Assembly: GCF_021869535.1 (NCBI RefSeq)
Contig: NW_026262712.1
Span: 63,358,100 to 63,422,099 of the forward strand
Source of the DNA: Mytilus californianus
Taxonomy: Eukaryota; Mollusca; Bivalvia; Mytilida; Mytilidae
Length of the DNA: 64,000 bases
Direction: 5' to 3'
Shown here: positions 1-12,206 of the stretch, piece by piece
Numbering within the stretch: the stretch's first letter is position 1
Layout of the letters: every line of letters starts with the position of its first letter
Notes under the pieces: model-generated
The model's database searches: none
Seen by the model: the letters and a program-made list of their open reading frames with translations, nothing else
What the model was told of the DNA's origin: nothing
Made by a program: the position numbers and the translations under genes

Positions 1-2029
1 AATGATATCACACATTACTTCCATTTTAATCCACTAGACTTTGAGTAAATAAAATTCAATCAACCAGTTTTAGCAACTGGCATTTCGAATATGGGTGTTT
101 AAAGTGTTGACACAACACTTTGGACTATGGGGGTTAAGTCAATAAATGTATTTTAGAATATTATAATCAAATAGATTGATAAGGTCAAGAACTCGGTATT
201 TTGAAATAAGGTTATACTACATGATAGCCTGAAATTTAAAATGTATGGCCAATTACCAATTGTATTTGTTTTGATCCACTGCATTTGTTTTACTTCATAG
301 AAATAAGTAATATAAAACATTGCCAATACTCATTTGACATATGATAATATGTCTGTGTGACAACGATGTTATAAACAATTCTTTCGGAAAGTTTTAAAAC
401 ATGCTGCTTCATGTGAGAACAAGTCTAGAAGGGTTGGAAAGTTTGTATCAACTGAACAACGAATGTTTGTTGTAATATCAATCGTCTGTCCTTGGTCTGA
501 CGAGGAATTCCACTCAAACCGTTAAGGACCTTCTTGATCTTCACTGAGATGTAAGATTTTGCTCCTTGTTGAAGTGCAAACTGAGACTTTAAGGACAGTA
601 AAACAAATGAAGCCTTTATATGGAGTTAAAACTGTTAAATAATTGCAACTTGTGTAATAAGGGTCAGCACTCATATGGAATTTACTGCAACTTTTGACTT
701 TGTAAAGCTACCAAAGTTACTAGCACAACTCCCAAGTTATGATTTCTTATATGCTTTCAGTGAATCTTTTATAATCAGTAAATTTCCAAGTGTCAAGTCA
801 TGTATTTGATTCTGGTGAAACCTTCTTATCTAATTGCGATCGCTTGTCATAGAAAATGTAGGGAAAGTTGTGTACACATCTTCATCAAATCAAATTGATG
901 TCCTCAATAACTGAGCCAATAATAATATCTACTGAATTCTTCCTAAAGATCGCAGTAGAATGCCAACTAGTAAGACACCATAGCATGACGAGCTTAACAC
1001 TTGACTTAGGAAAGGGTGAACATGTGAACAGCGCAAATTACTTCAATTTTTGGGGGGAAATCAAAAACTTCAATTAAGCACAAGAGGAATCAAAGAGAAG
1101 ACTAATTAGGTGCGTCATATTCAATCAATTTTATCCAGATATTTCTCCAGCTGAAATGGAAAATGTACTACAAATCTTACTAACCGAAACCTAGATTGAG
1201 AGAACTTATCAGCACTTGGACAGCCAATCAGATGTCAATAAACAGTCTGAAAACTATCATGCATTATTCTTCTAAAGCTGCATAAATGTATCAAAATATA
1301 TCACATCATATTACAGACATTAAACTGGTTGCTAGAAGACTGTCTCTTACAAAATAGATTTGTTTTTTAAATCCACATAACAGAAACCAGTAATATCTTA
1401 GAACCCCTGTGTAGACAGTTGCTATATAATTTACCGTAAAGAACGCTATGCTTTACTAGCTAAACTCGATAACTTAGGCAGTAGAAAATCTAATTTCTAA
1501 ATGCTAATAAGTAATATATAGGTAGCTTGCATTGGTATGATGGGCACACATGGTCACAGAATCATTTGATTTTGTACTGAAAGAACATTTAAAGTTGTTA
1601 CTGCTGTAAGATTTTATTTATCTCAATTTTATTCGGAGGTGTATTAATCCTTGTGGTGGTAGAAATTTTAATATTTAAATATATCAAGTGATAGCAGTCG
1701 TATCGTATATGCATGATTATTGCGTATTGATATTTTCCTCCGAGTGGTTGGAGGTGTGCCTTGGTTGGCAGAAATTCGTTTACAGATTACAGAGATTAGC
1801 TATCAGAAACTGAAAGTACAATTTCCTGTTGAATTGTATTATTTTTCTATGTTGTTCAGGTCTGTTATAATATTCCAGGAATGTATAGGAATTTGTTAAG
1901 ATGTTCCCATGAACTAGAAAGAATGTATTTTATTGTGTAGTAGAGTAATATTCCCTAAAGAAAGTAACAGAAACAAAAACTACAGAAGCACAATAGGTAG
2001 ATAAACTAGGTCGTATTCTTTATAGATTT
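1..2029. other. Non-genic AT-rich sequence, gene A side
   Basis: No supported gene. The first 150 bases ('cattttaatccactagactt'...'agtgttgacacaacacttt') resemble a repeat at about 15020-15165, where inverted ends 'ttcaaccc...ggac' can be seen. The remainder shows nothing recognisable. Confidence 0.5.
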
Positions 2030-2580
2030 GCAGTAGAAGTAATATTATGGGGCAATGTACTAATATGTTTTAACAAAAACAAAATTGCCCACACTGCAGA
2101 ATATTTATTGCTGCTGTAACCATGACCTTTTAATAGACATAAAAATCAAAATAGAAGACTTTTCTCCAAGAAATACTATCCACCAGATTTATTAAGATAT
2201 GATTGAAATTTGAACATCAGTAATCACTGTTGCCTTACATTAGCTCAAAAGACAGTGTTCTGTATTGAAACTTTTACAACAATTTCAGTAAAGATAATGT
2301 GACATTGACCTTTGACATAAAATCAATAGAAGTCTTGGTTAGGTCAACATGATTCAAATGATACCCTGGAAACCAAAATTTTGCTCAACTTTTATTCCAT
2401 TCCATCAAACGCTGCTGTGACCTTGACCTTTGACATAGTGGCTTCAAAATCAATATGGGTTTTTTTACACCCCAAGGTACATTATCCACAAAATATTGTT
2501 AAAAATCTAATTTGTGTACCCTTAAAATCTTCACTAATGTGCCCTCTCTTCAAACTCAAATAATACTGTAGCAACCCACT
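2030..2580. repeat. Diverged repeat with TGACCT half-sites
   Basis: Two or three decayed units contain 'ctgctgtgaccttgacc', 'tttgacatagtgg' and 'gtgacattgacctttgacat'. The copy at about 2416-2434 reads TGACCTTGACCTTTGACAT, close to the DR1-bearing motif in the gene B intron. Lies downstream of gene A. Confidence 0.6.
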
Positions 2581-4450
2581 TATAATGTTCCGTTTATCAT
2601 TAATCATAACACACAAAAGTACAATCACAATGGTTAATTTTATTGAAAAATAGATAGCAAATTACAACAAAAACATTTCATATAATTTTTTTCTCAAATT
2701 AATATATATATTATAACAGTTTAACATTGTGTAAACATACAACTCTCTAAAAAGAACAAAAGCAACAACAAACCAGCAAGCCTTTTGAGACATACTCTTA
2801 AAACTGTTCACTAAATCTGAAGTATTATATATTTCATATTTATTATATACAACAAGGTAACTATAATTTTCTAACAACATTAGGCAAAATAAAATATCTC
2901 TGTTTTAGGTTGCCTTACCATCCCAAATTTCTGGAACTGACCATAATCTTTTGGGCAAATTTTGAAGTTAAGTTAAGTTAATTTCTGCATAAATTGTAAT
3001 CAAATGATCAAATTGTAAAAATCAGGTAATTGTAACCATATTATTCATATTTTAATGTCAGTAATAAAGTTATCACTCTTCAATACAAAAACGATTATCA
3101 CACTGAAAACAAATGCAGATCCTCGTATTTACATAAAAAAAAAACATTCTAAAAGAAAACATGCACTTACTTCTTTTGCCACAGCATGATCAGTATAAAG
3201 AGAAAAGTTACCTCTACTATCCTAATGTCTAGTTTCAACATATAATATAAATGGGAAAAGCCTTTTGATAATGGATTACCCTACAATTGTGTAAGGTCAA
3301 TGAATGTGTGAATGTGATCCTTTTTATTTATATAGAACATTTTTTTATATATAATTCTTACTTAATTAACTGGAATCAAGTCAGTTTACAAATGATATAA
3401 TTGTAGAATTTTACATACTTTAACAATACCATGGGTATTTACGCTGCAGACTTGTTATAAAGGGGGTCATAGATAGACATTTTCAATTCAAAAAAATACT
3501 AATTGCTCCAGGACCTAAGTACCTGAGCCCCAAAACATTGAAGCAAGTCCCCCTTAACAAATCTATACACTTATTTTCAAAAAATATATATAGCACTTTA
3601 TATAACACATTAATATAACATCGAGTTAAGCAATGAACTACAGGTTGAATAGTGTTAGGAGAAAGTATAAATATTTTCAATGGTTATTTATATACAAAAT
3701 GTATGCAATGTCACAAAATATAAAAAAAGTTTGTACAAGTTTCAGAAACAGAAGGCAAAGGCAGGCTCAGTGAGCTTTTCTTTTGTTTTGTAGCAATTAA
3801 AAAATAAATTATATATTTTCCAACAATTTATGTATATTGTTTTCATATTGCATTTAATATTCAAATTTGAATAATTTATATATTTATAATTGTCAGCTTT
3901 ATTTGTCACAGAAATTGACATTCTTGAATGTATTCCAGCATTCTATGTGAAAATATGAAGCATTTGACCTTTTCAATTCACCTTCTTCATCATATTTTTT
4001 ATCATAAATAAAATAAAGTTTTCTAATCAATGAAAAATAAAAATAAATAAGATGCCATTCTAGTATAATCTTCATATAAGGAAATCAAATAATACAAGAA
4101 TATAAATTATGGCAGACTATACTTAAATGAAGAGAATTTTTTAAATGACAACCAAGGTCACAGAATCACGAGCAACAAATATAATCCAGGAAAGATTTAT
4201 TCAAAATCCTTCTTCTACCAATTAAATGATTTCAAGTTACAAAAGTGTCAAAAATGCTTTTTTTGCAAGGAGGGAAACCTAATAAAATATATATCAAAAA
4301 TCTATATTTTATAATTCTCCATTAAGAAATTCAACAGGAAATTTTAATAAAACTTAGGCAGATCATGTATGTAAAAATATATATACCATGGTGTAAATAT
4401 CAGAAAAATTAAACATGGTTTAAAATTTGGAGTTACCAAGACCTGCTCCA
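2581..4450. other. AT-rich sequence downstream of gene A
   Basis: No supported coding sequence; short frames here show no family match. Part may be 3'UTR of gene A if polyadenylation is distal. Confidence 0.4.
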
Positions 4451-4456
4451 TTTATT
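4451..4456 (-). terminator. Possible polyadenylation signal of gene A
   Basis: AATAAA on the minus strand about 340 nt past the stop codon. Other AATAAA hexamers occur further left (for example 4196-4201), as expected in AT-rich DNA, so the choice is uncertain. Confidence 0.25.
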
Positions 4457-4795
4457 TCTATAAATTACATTAATCAAAAACAAAAAAAGAATGTTAAGTA
4501 CTTATGTTCAGAACATTTCACTATTCAATAGTGAAATTTTTAATAAAATGAGATAGAGCAAAAATGTATAAGACAATAGCCGGTATTAAATGTAACATTA
4601 AACCATAAATAACTATCTTCTGAAAAGTAACGGTACAAAAGTAAATTTAAACTTTGAGATGTACTTTTCTCTATGTTTTAGCACTAAAAGATGACGCCCA
4701 TTTTCAAAACAGGTAGCATTAACATGATTTAATCTAACAAATGCACACAAATCTTTAACATTTCAAAATTCTATGTCCTCTATTTGTCAACTTAT

Positions 4796-5046
4796 TTAAC
4801 CTTCATAAGTTAGACATTCATACAACAATGGATAATTCTGAATCAAAGACTTTTGGAAGTTCTCTAGGTTTTTGTTTGCTTTGTAGTTAACCTCTGTAAG
4901 TTCTCTCAATTGTGTAAGTTTGTCCATACAACGAGCAAACCTTAACTGTTCATTTGGATGCGTCTTTTTCACAAGGTAAATAAAAGATTGTAAGATTTTC
5001 CATTGCATTTTCTCAACAAGTTCTGGTTCACGAAGGGCACAACGAT
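4796..5046 (-). CDS. Gene A terminal coding exon: LBD helices 9-12 with AF-2
   Basis: 251 nt from acceptor tttacattgtag to TAA. Opens with (G)AT giving D-R-C-A-L-R-E-P, typical of the helix 8-9 loop. Ends P-L-L-Y-E-C-L-T-Y-E-G; L-L-Y-E-C-L fits the AF-2 pattern (two hydrophobics, any residue, Glu, two hydrophobics). The conserved Glu needed for the coactivator charge clamp is present. Confidence 0.93.
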
Positions 5047-8000
5047 CTACAATGTAAAGATGTACAGTGAAAAAAATTATCAATGAAAGATTACTTTATT
5101 TAACAAACTTCATCATAAAAAAGCAAAATAGAAAATGCTTGTATCCAACATAACATACAAATTATTACATGAAACTTGATTGATTGTTGGTGTTTAAGGT
5201 GGTACCCAACACCTTGACTCATATTAATTTGGCTCGTTTAATTTTCATAAAATTTTGACGAAATGTTTACTTTGTCCCTTTGACAAAAATATAAAAATTT
5301 CAAAAAATTTGAACCAACCACTTTATCAGAAAAATTTCATTGGTTATATAGCAGTTTGACAAACACTAATTTTGATCATTGAGAAGCTTAATATTTCCTT
5401 TACAATACAACGTTATTAAAACGTTTAGCTGATTTTTACAGAGTTATCTCCCTGTAGTGTTAGGTACCACCTTAAGGCCATTTTCAGCACTATTGGCTAT
5501 ATCATGGCAGTCAATTTTTATTGGTGGAGAAAGTCAGAGTACCTGAAGAAAACCACCAACCTTCAGCAGGAAAACTGAGAATCCTAGTCAATAAAGATTG
5601 GAGTCAAATGCACCTGCCACATGCTGGGTTCAAACTCACAACCTCAGTATTCACAGACTAATGATACAGTAGTTGAACTACTTAGACCACTTAGCCACCA
5701 AGGCCCTCCCATGAAACTTAGAATAGCATATCATGTAAGGATAGGTAATTATCAAAGCTATATATTCTACAGTCAAATAAAATTAAGACAAATTAATTAT
5801 TTCCAAACCATTCTTTGCTTAATATTCAAATATATGCAAAATTGAAAAGAGTCGAGAATTATTTTCCATTGATAGGTCAATAGTATTAGTAAGAATGAAG
5901 TTTATATATTGACTTTATTCAAAAAACATTATTGTAGTAAGCTTACCTCTAGAAAGAACAATAACTCCTCTAAGCAAAGCAATCTCCTCAAATGTCAAAT
6001 CAAGTTTCTTTAGCTTCCTTGTGAAGTTATTTACAGTTTCAATATTTTCAGGACTACCCCACATTTGTTCAACTTGTGTGTGGGTATATCCACATTTTTC
6101 ATCAGCTGTAAATTTCATATCAGGATTTATTGACAGGAACTTTCCAAGCAACCAGTATTCAAATCTTGAAGCTGAAAGGAAAATTATAAAACTGCTTTAT
6201 ACATTGTAGAATAAAATTATAATATTTAAATATGAATACTATTACAATGCTCTAAATAATTGGTTAGGTTTTTGTATCTAAGTTCCTCGTCTGTAAACCC
6301 TACAAAGTTCAAAAATATTCTACTGTTGGGAGAATAAGGCATTCAAAAGTACATTAAGAAATCATATGCAAGCAAACATGAAGGTTGTCTGTAAGACAAT
6401 ATATGCAAATGCAAAGAGCAACCTGTTCAATATTAACTATATCTTTTTTCTTGAATAATTGGCAAATTTATTTCAGCTGAGGGAAAACAAAATGTTCTAA
6501 ATATTAACATGTTAATTTCAAGAACAAGTTGAAACTAAATCCTATTTTAATTGCTTGTTACCCTTCAGTTTAGGGGTTGCAGTGGGTGAGGAATGGCAAT
6601 GGACCACCCCTTTATCATAAATTTGTGCTTTTTCTAATGATAATTTATGGCTTGTCCCATAACCTCACTCATTCATTACTTGAACTGTATATTGCTTTTG
6701 ACAATTTTTTTTTAAAGGGAGCTTATTTTTTTCTTTTATTTTCATTTCAGGGAGGCAAAAAGAAATGAGAGAAAGAAATAATTCTCAAAGGAATGAATAT
6801 GAAACTTCATTTACATTTTTATCAAATGAATATGTACCGTTTAATAGTAAAACATAATCGGATTTTCTTTAGAGCAGAGGCAATCACTTTTATTATGTTT
6901 ACTGTTAACAATTAGGCAATTGTAAAAGATATTATGTGTTGTCTGCAGGAGACAGTGAAATCATCCTTTCAATAAAAACAAATATCATCAAAAATTGGTG
7001 TCCGTGAATCATGATACTGTAACTCAAAATAAAGTTGGTGTGGCCTAAAGTCTGTGACAGTAATAGAGACTTGATATAGGACCCCATCTTCAAATATGAA
7101 CAAACCTTTGATTAGTGTCAGTTTATCACTATTATGAATATGCTCCCAACCAGGTATTGACTTGACAAAGGAAATATATTTGACGATTTCTTTCTGCATA
7201 CATTCTGCAACCTTGGTAAACATGCCCCTACGACCATCAATATCAATCCCAGTCACTAAGAAAAAGTTGTTGTATTCAGTTGTTGACAAACTCTTCAATT
7301 GACCAAATAGTTCATTCTGTAACTGGGTTTTCTCCTGAAATGAAAATATACGTTCAAGTTTGTTATTCTATATCTAAAGGTTGTTAATTAATAAAAATTA
7401 AGGAGAATGCTATTTATTATCATATTTGATGATAAAAGTATGGATTACTGAATCAAAATCATACTTTCTTCTAAGATTTGTCTTTGCTCTATATTTTTTT
7501 TTGTTTATTTCTCAAGTTACAAGCTTAGTTTATGCTTGCAATAATTACATAATAACTTGTCACTACCAAGCGGCTGACCAAATATGAAGTCATTCTGTTC
7601 AGTAGTACTGGACAAATGTTTGACAAAACTAAAGTTTATTTACCATATTGAAATATTCAAAGTAATGGCAAACTGGAAGTAGGTGTCTGACAGATACAAT
7701 TATCACTGACAAGCTGCTGACCAAAGATGAAGTCATTCTGTTTAGTAGTACTTGAGAAAAGTGACTGAAATATTGGTTGAGTGAATCAAAAGACGGAGAG
7801 AGACAACAAGGTAACTGCTTTCGCTTTTACTTGATGATGTCACATGACTGGTATAATGTCTATTTTTTCACAAAAATACATCAAAACTATATCATTTCAA
7901 AACTTACCCAGAATTCCCTGTGAATGACCTCTGTGTACTCTTTGTTGAAATATTTCCTCATTTCAGGATATAATATCTCTTGTGCAGAAACCATGGTATT

Positions 8001-11000
8001 TATCAATTGTAGTTGTTCCATGTCATCTGCTAAGTTAAAAGAGGCTCGTAGCTTCTTTTGTGGTCGAGGCGTCATGTGATAATCCTCTAGCTCAAATGAT
8101 GAACGCGGATTCTTCTGTGATGGAGAACTACTTGCATTTGACACTAATTCAATGCTTGCTGGAAAAAAAAATTTAAATTTATTCTTCATTTCCAAATATT
8201 GTTTAAACGATTGGAAAAACATATATTTTTAGATAAAAATTTAAGAACAATGAAAGTAAAACAAACGTAAACAGAAAGACAGGTAGTGTTGAGACTTTGA
8301 TACTGATTTTTGCTTTTGATATTGCAATTAAGATAGAATAATAAAATGTAAATCTGAATATTTTTTAGGTATTCTAGGCTTTTCTTAAATATTTTTTGTG
8401 ATTTTGAGATATTCAGATTTTAATTTTTCTATAATTTCGATATATTTTTTCCAAACAGTAGTACACTATCTTATTGAGAAAACACAGTGGTATTTAGTTA
8501 ATTTACATTTACTGTTATAAAGAAATACACTATATTTTTGTACTTTTATTAATTGTAGTTTCGGGCTCAATGTCTATTGCTTTTGTTGTTGTAATGGCTA
8601 TGGGATATAAACATCAATAGATTAAATTATTTTTATTTAATGTTTTTCTTTTTTCTTATTTTTGTCAAATTTCTGTCTCTGGTAACAATATAATTTGATA
8701 TGACTATTTTAAAATGGTGCTGTATAAAGGTACATACATGTACTTGGAGATCCAAACTGTGATGACATACTCTCATCTAATGTGGTAGTATCTGGACTAT
8801 ACTGTTGCACACTGCTGGGGCTACTGGCTATGCTCTGTGGACTCTGCTGTTGTGGTATTTCAGTGGTGGTTGTAGTCTGGGATGCAAAAACGTCAACAAC
8901 TTCTTGCGTCAGATCTATCAATTCATCTGGATTAATTTCCAAGAAGTCTATCTTATCAGATGTTAAGTCAATGTCAACTGTTTGTGAAGTAAGCCCATTT
9001 AAGAACACATCTGATCCAGATATTTCAATATTCTCATTAGTAATGTCAAGGTCAATTGTATTTAGAATGTCAATGCTATTCATGTCTGTAAATATTTTAT
9101 TGGTTTCAATTGGGGAAAACACAGATGATGGTTCAAGTGATGTCATGTTTTCAGGAATATTTCCAATGGCAGAATGTAAGGAATTGCTGACAGACATCAG
9201 ACTACTGCCTATAACTGATGATTGTAAAGTGTCATTTGATGTGAAATTTGTACTCTCTATCAAGGAGGATGAATTGTCTGAACTCTCTATAATGGAGGAG
9301 ATAATGCTATCATTTACTGATGAATCTGGAACTGGGTTACTTTTTGGTACTGATATAATTTCTGGTAACTTCTTTGCAAATGAATCTGCCAGGGCAAAGC
9401 TATCTTTCAATGCCTGTTCCCTCTCAAGTTGTTTAACTTCCAAAATGGTCTTGGTTCTAATTGCAACAGTGTATCGACCATGACGCACAGCTGTTTAAAT
9501 AGATAAAAAAAACATAATGCATTTCATCTTGAATACCTTAAACCAATCCTGGTTGTTCAAATAACATACAGATATTATTCATTCAGAAAAAAAAATCAAG
9601 TTGATAAGAAAATTTAGTTTGGGCAATCTGGTATGAGCCAGAATAATGTTTGATTGATGTTCTGTCAACATTGTAATATAAAACACTGCACACGTACCAA
9701 TATAGAAATAACAAATTTGACAGTCCTTTTCTGTATAAACTGGGCCAAATTCTAATATAGAAAACCTGACAGAATTAAATACTATAGCCTTTTCAACAAT
9801 GAAATTAAAATCCTACAAACACACCCCCTTTTTTAATTTCTGTTTACTTTTCAGCAAAACATTTATTAATTCTCAATTTCTTTATTACAATTCAAATACA
9901 CTAGAACCATTTTATGTACCTTTTTTGGACATTCCCAACTCCAGACATTTTTTAAGTCTACAGGCAGAACAGTTGGCTCTTTTGTGGTTGATAATCTTAC
10001 AGTCACCATCTCTTGGGCAAACATACTTGTTGTTTTCTACCAAAGACCTCCGGAAAAATGCCTGGAAATGAATATTTTAACACATGAAAATTGAATGAAC
10101 ATATGGTTATCATGCCAAATGACTTTACCATAAAAATTACATACCTGTTGCACCTAGGTTTATTTAATAAGCTAAACAGTTGATCATTCAGTAAACTAAG
10201 GGCTCAAACAGATACCATTCAAAATATATTTTGAAATCAAATGCCAGAAAGAATTAAACACAAGTGAAATGCCAGAAAGGTATAAGAGTATTGGTAATGT
10301 GCGTAATAAAACATGAATGACAAGTTGCTGTTTTGAAGTTTTTATGTGATACTGTAAATTGAAAAAAAAATATGGACAAATTGCAGTATTAATTATTGTG
10401 ATTGCAGGAAATGTTGCATATAAATATAAATAATGCTACCAAATTTGAAATGCAAGTTTTTGTTTTTATGAAACCTTTCCAGTCACAATTTTCCCAATAA
10501 TCAAAATATCATAATGATTTCTTAATTTACATAACTGTATAAAATAGTGATACATGGAGTAAGACTAATAGTTGACTTTTATCAGACAGATCACTTCTAA
10601 AGACTGGCCATGAACTGGCATATTTTTTTTTACTGACTTTGTTAAATCTAAATCACCTCATGCATGTACCCTAAATAATTCTTATAATACTGACTATTAC
10701 CTTTAATAAGATATAAAAGAACCAACGAGGTGGAAAGAAAATATCACGACCAAGACTTTTTTTAACTGTCTGCTAACTAGACATTTATCTGATTTTTTTT
10801 AGGTTTAATGCCGTTCATAGACTACAGCAATCAAATTATTATACATACCTTAAGGAGTTGATTAATTATTTCAACCATTATGACTTATTTGTTAATCATG
10901 GAATGCTGATCATTTGGCTGTTTACAGTTTCTTCTATCTATCACAGTTAAAACAAGCATTCTGAGAGTATTGCATGGCAATACATAGTCCCCTGCCGGTT

Positions 11001-12206
11001 AAGAATTCATTGTACTGGAACAAAATGCTAACTTGATCTATAACTTTGCATGGTGTAAACTATATAACAAATATCAAGTCCATATCTTCAAACATGACGA
11101 AAAAAAATGTGGAAAACTGATTATTTGAGTGAATTTTCCAAGGACCATAACTCTGCACAAAATCATCATACCGGAACAAAATTCGAAGTTGACCTGTAAC
11201 TTGTCATGATAAAACTATATATTAATTATTAAATCAATATCTTCAAGCATGACAAAAAAAAAGTGCAGAAAACTGATTATTTGAATGAATTTTCCAAATC
11301 CAAGGACCAAAACTCTGCACAAAATCATCAGACCAGAACATAATTTGAACTTGATCTGTAACTTGTCATGATAAAAGTATATACAAAATTTCAAATCAAT
11401 ATCTCAAGCACGAAGTAAAAAAGTGTGGAAAACTAATTTGCCGGACTGACGGATGGACAGACAGACGGACAGAGTGCAAACCTAAAGTCCCCTTTGACTT
11501 CGTCGGTAGGGGACTAATAATAGGCAAAAACCCTAAATTTTTCAAAAATCATCATTTAAGGGCAATAACTCCCATAAGGAGTCAATTGATTGTATCAGTC
11601 ATATCTACAATAATGTAGATATTTTACTACTGATCATTTCAGCATTTTCCAGGGTCTGTCTATCTTTTGTAGTTTTCAAGATAATAGACAAATACACAAA
11701 AATGGATAAAAAATGGAAATTAGGGGCAATATCTTCTCAAAGGAGTCAATTAAGCTTTCCAATCCTTTTCACTGTTTACAGTTTCTGTCTATATCATAGT
11801 TTCATAGTAATAGGCAAAATATGAAAATTGGTCAATTACTCTCATTGAGGGGCAATAACTCCTATAAGAAGTTGTTTGACAATTTTGGTATTATAGATGG
11901 TAGGTAGATTTCAACATTCTGATCATTTTAGCACCTGTCAGATTTACTCTTTCTGCAATGGTTTTCAAAATTTATGATGAATACTTGCAGCTTACCCCTA
12001 TTTTTTTTAGGATCAATTATTTTACCTGATTTCCTTTCTACAGAGGTTTCTTTTCACAAGCAAGGTATGATAAGCAATAGCATTTACTCGCTAGCTCAAA
12101 TTATACTTCATACCTTGCAAGCTTCACATGTGTTGACACCATAATGAATTCCTGTGGCTGTTCCTCCACACACTCGACAAGGTGGTAATGTAAGGGGCTC
12201 TGACAT
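4796..12206 (-). CDS. Nuclear receptor gene A (complete coding region, 7 exons, 645 aa)
   Basis: Ligand-type nuclear receptor acting as a DNA-binding transcription factor. Coding exons in transcription order: 12206-12114, 10061-9920, 9490-8744, 8158-7908, 7334-7106, 6171-5947, 5046-4796. They sum to 1938 nt (645 codons plus TAA); every intron is GT-AG and every junction keeps frame. The start ATG at 12206 has an in-frame TAA two codons upstream, so the A/B domain is only about nine residues. Residues 10-70 hold the two C4 zinc fingers, followed by an H-G-R-Y C-terminal extension. Residues about 86-375 are a long Ser/Thr/Asp-rich hinge. Residues about 380-645 are the LBD, with the helix 3-4 signature (K-S-I-P-G-W...D-K-L-T-L-I-K) and AF-2 L-L-Y-E-C-L. 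The family (NR1-like) is inferred from fingers and LBD; the exact subfamily is not recognised. The P-box E-A-C-K-A is one residue from the E-S-C-K-A of DAF-12/HR96-type receptors. A mollusc-expanded NR1 group is plausible. Confidence 0.93.
5178..5708 (-). mobile_element. tRNA-derived SINE interrupted by a TTAA MITE, in gene A last intron
   Basis: Matches, in reverse, the intact copy at 63733-63981: the (aatc)n-type 3' tail is at 5178, the body contains 'ggtggagaaagtcagag' and 'tagtcaataaagattggag', and the tRNA-like head ('gggttcaaactcacaacc...tagttgaactact') is at 5630-5708. A MITE splits it at 5194-5475. Short open frames over it are not genes. Confidence 0.85.
5198..5471. mobile_element. 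piggyBac-like MITE (TTAA target) nested in SINE
   Basis: 274 bp with terminal inverted repeats GGTGGTACCCAACAC / GGTGGTACCTAACAC, flanked on both sides by TTAA (5194-5197 and 5472-5475). Removing it and one TTAA restores the SINE sequence, which proves insertion. TTAA duplication is the hallmark of piggyBac-type transposition; the element is too short to encode a transposase. Confidence 0.85.
5947..6171 (-). CDS. Gene A exon: LBD helices about 5-8
   Basis: 225 nt, acceptor cctttcag|CT, donor TAGAG|gtaagc. Encodes S-R-F-E-Y-W-L-L-G-K through E-E-I-A-L-L-R-G-V, a typical LBD core. Paralogous to 60487-60711 in gene B, with identical length; by eye about 27% identical without gaps. Confidence 0.95.
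7106..7334 (-). CDS. Gene A exon: LBD helices about 2-4
   Basis: 229 nt, acceptor catttcag|GAG, donor AAAG|gtttgt. Contains T-G-I-D-I-D and the helix 3-4 signature F-V-K-S-I-P-G-W...S-D-K-L-T-L-I-K, which forms the coactivator groove in nuclear receptors. The last G joins CT of the next exon to give Ala, producing L-I-K-A-S-R-F-E. Same length and phase as the gene B exon at 62873-63101; 31 of 76 residues are identical without gaps. Confidence 0.95.
7555..7770. repeat. Dispersed repeat in gene A intron
   Basis: Two units with 'aagctgctgaccaaagatga' and 'agtcattctgttcagtagta'. Relatives are at about 40080-40230 ('gagctgctgaccaaataaat'), 45290-45345 and 46670-46810. Confidence 0.6.
7908..8158 (-). 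CDS. Gene A exon: distal hinge and start of ligand-binding domain
   Basis: Acceptor tttccag|CA completes an ACA (Thr) codon begun in the preceding exon; the donor is TTCTGG|gtaagt at phase 0. Encodes residues 328-411, with a basic stretch R-P-Q-K-K-L-R that could be nuclear-localising. It then has a helical segment ending H-R-E-F-W, leading into LBD helix 1-2. Confidence 0.9.
8744..9490 (-). CDS. Gene A exon: C-terminal extension and long hinge
   Basis: 747-nt exon encoding residues 79-327. It opens with A-V-R-H-G-R-Y, the conserved C-terminal extension of the DNA-binding domain, then a Ser/Asn/Asp-rich low-complexity hinge. Two IDLT motifs with acidic flanks (residues about 252-255 and 270-273) resemble SUMO-interaction motifs. 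A T5 run and a Q/S/P-rich tail close the exon. Acceptor aaacag|CT and donor CCAA|gtacat are phase-consistent with neighbours. Most nuclear-receptor hinges are far shorter than this. Confidence 0.9.
9920..10061 (-). CDS. Gene A exon: P-box helix end and second zinc finger
   Basis: Acceptor ttccag|GCA gives A-F-F-R-R-S-L directly after C-E-A-C-K of the preceding exon. The second finger is C-x5-C-x9-C-x2-C (residues 46, 52, 62, 65) with D-box P-R-D-G-D. It is followed by the hallmark C-R-L-K-K-C-L-E-L-G-M. The donor is AAAG|gtacat, and the split codon G|CT (Ala) joins it to the next exon. A plus-strand reading frame over this exon is antisense shadow. Confidence 0.95.
10983..11517 (+). repeat. 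Mollusc-type repeat with inverted ends, in gene A intron 1
   Basis: Bounded by TAGTCCCCTGCCGG and the complement of CGGTAGGGGACTA. Holds about three units 'ccaaggaccataactctgca', 'acttgtcatgataaaac' and a 'gacggatggacagacagacg' tract at the right. A partial second copy is at 17125-17465. Confidence 0.8.
11530..11995. repeat. Decayed 'gggcaataactcccataagg' units
   Basis: About three diverged units ('ggggcaataactcctataag', 'tcattttagca') related to internal units of the repeat at 57463-59946. Confidence 0.55.

Noticed and set aside
8782-9483. 233-residue plus-strand open frame
   Set aside because: Exactly antisense to the gene A hinge exon, which has matching splice sites and phases; a shadow.
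9799-10071. 90-residue plus-strand open frame
   Set aside because: Antisense to the second zinc-finger exon, which reads as a canonical receptor DBD on the minus strand.
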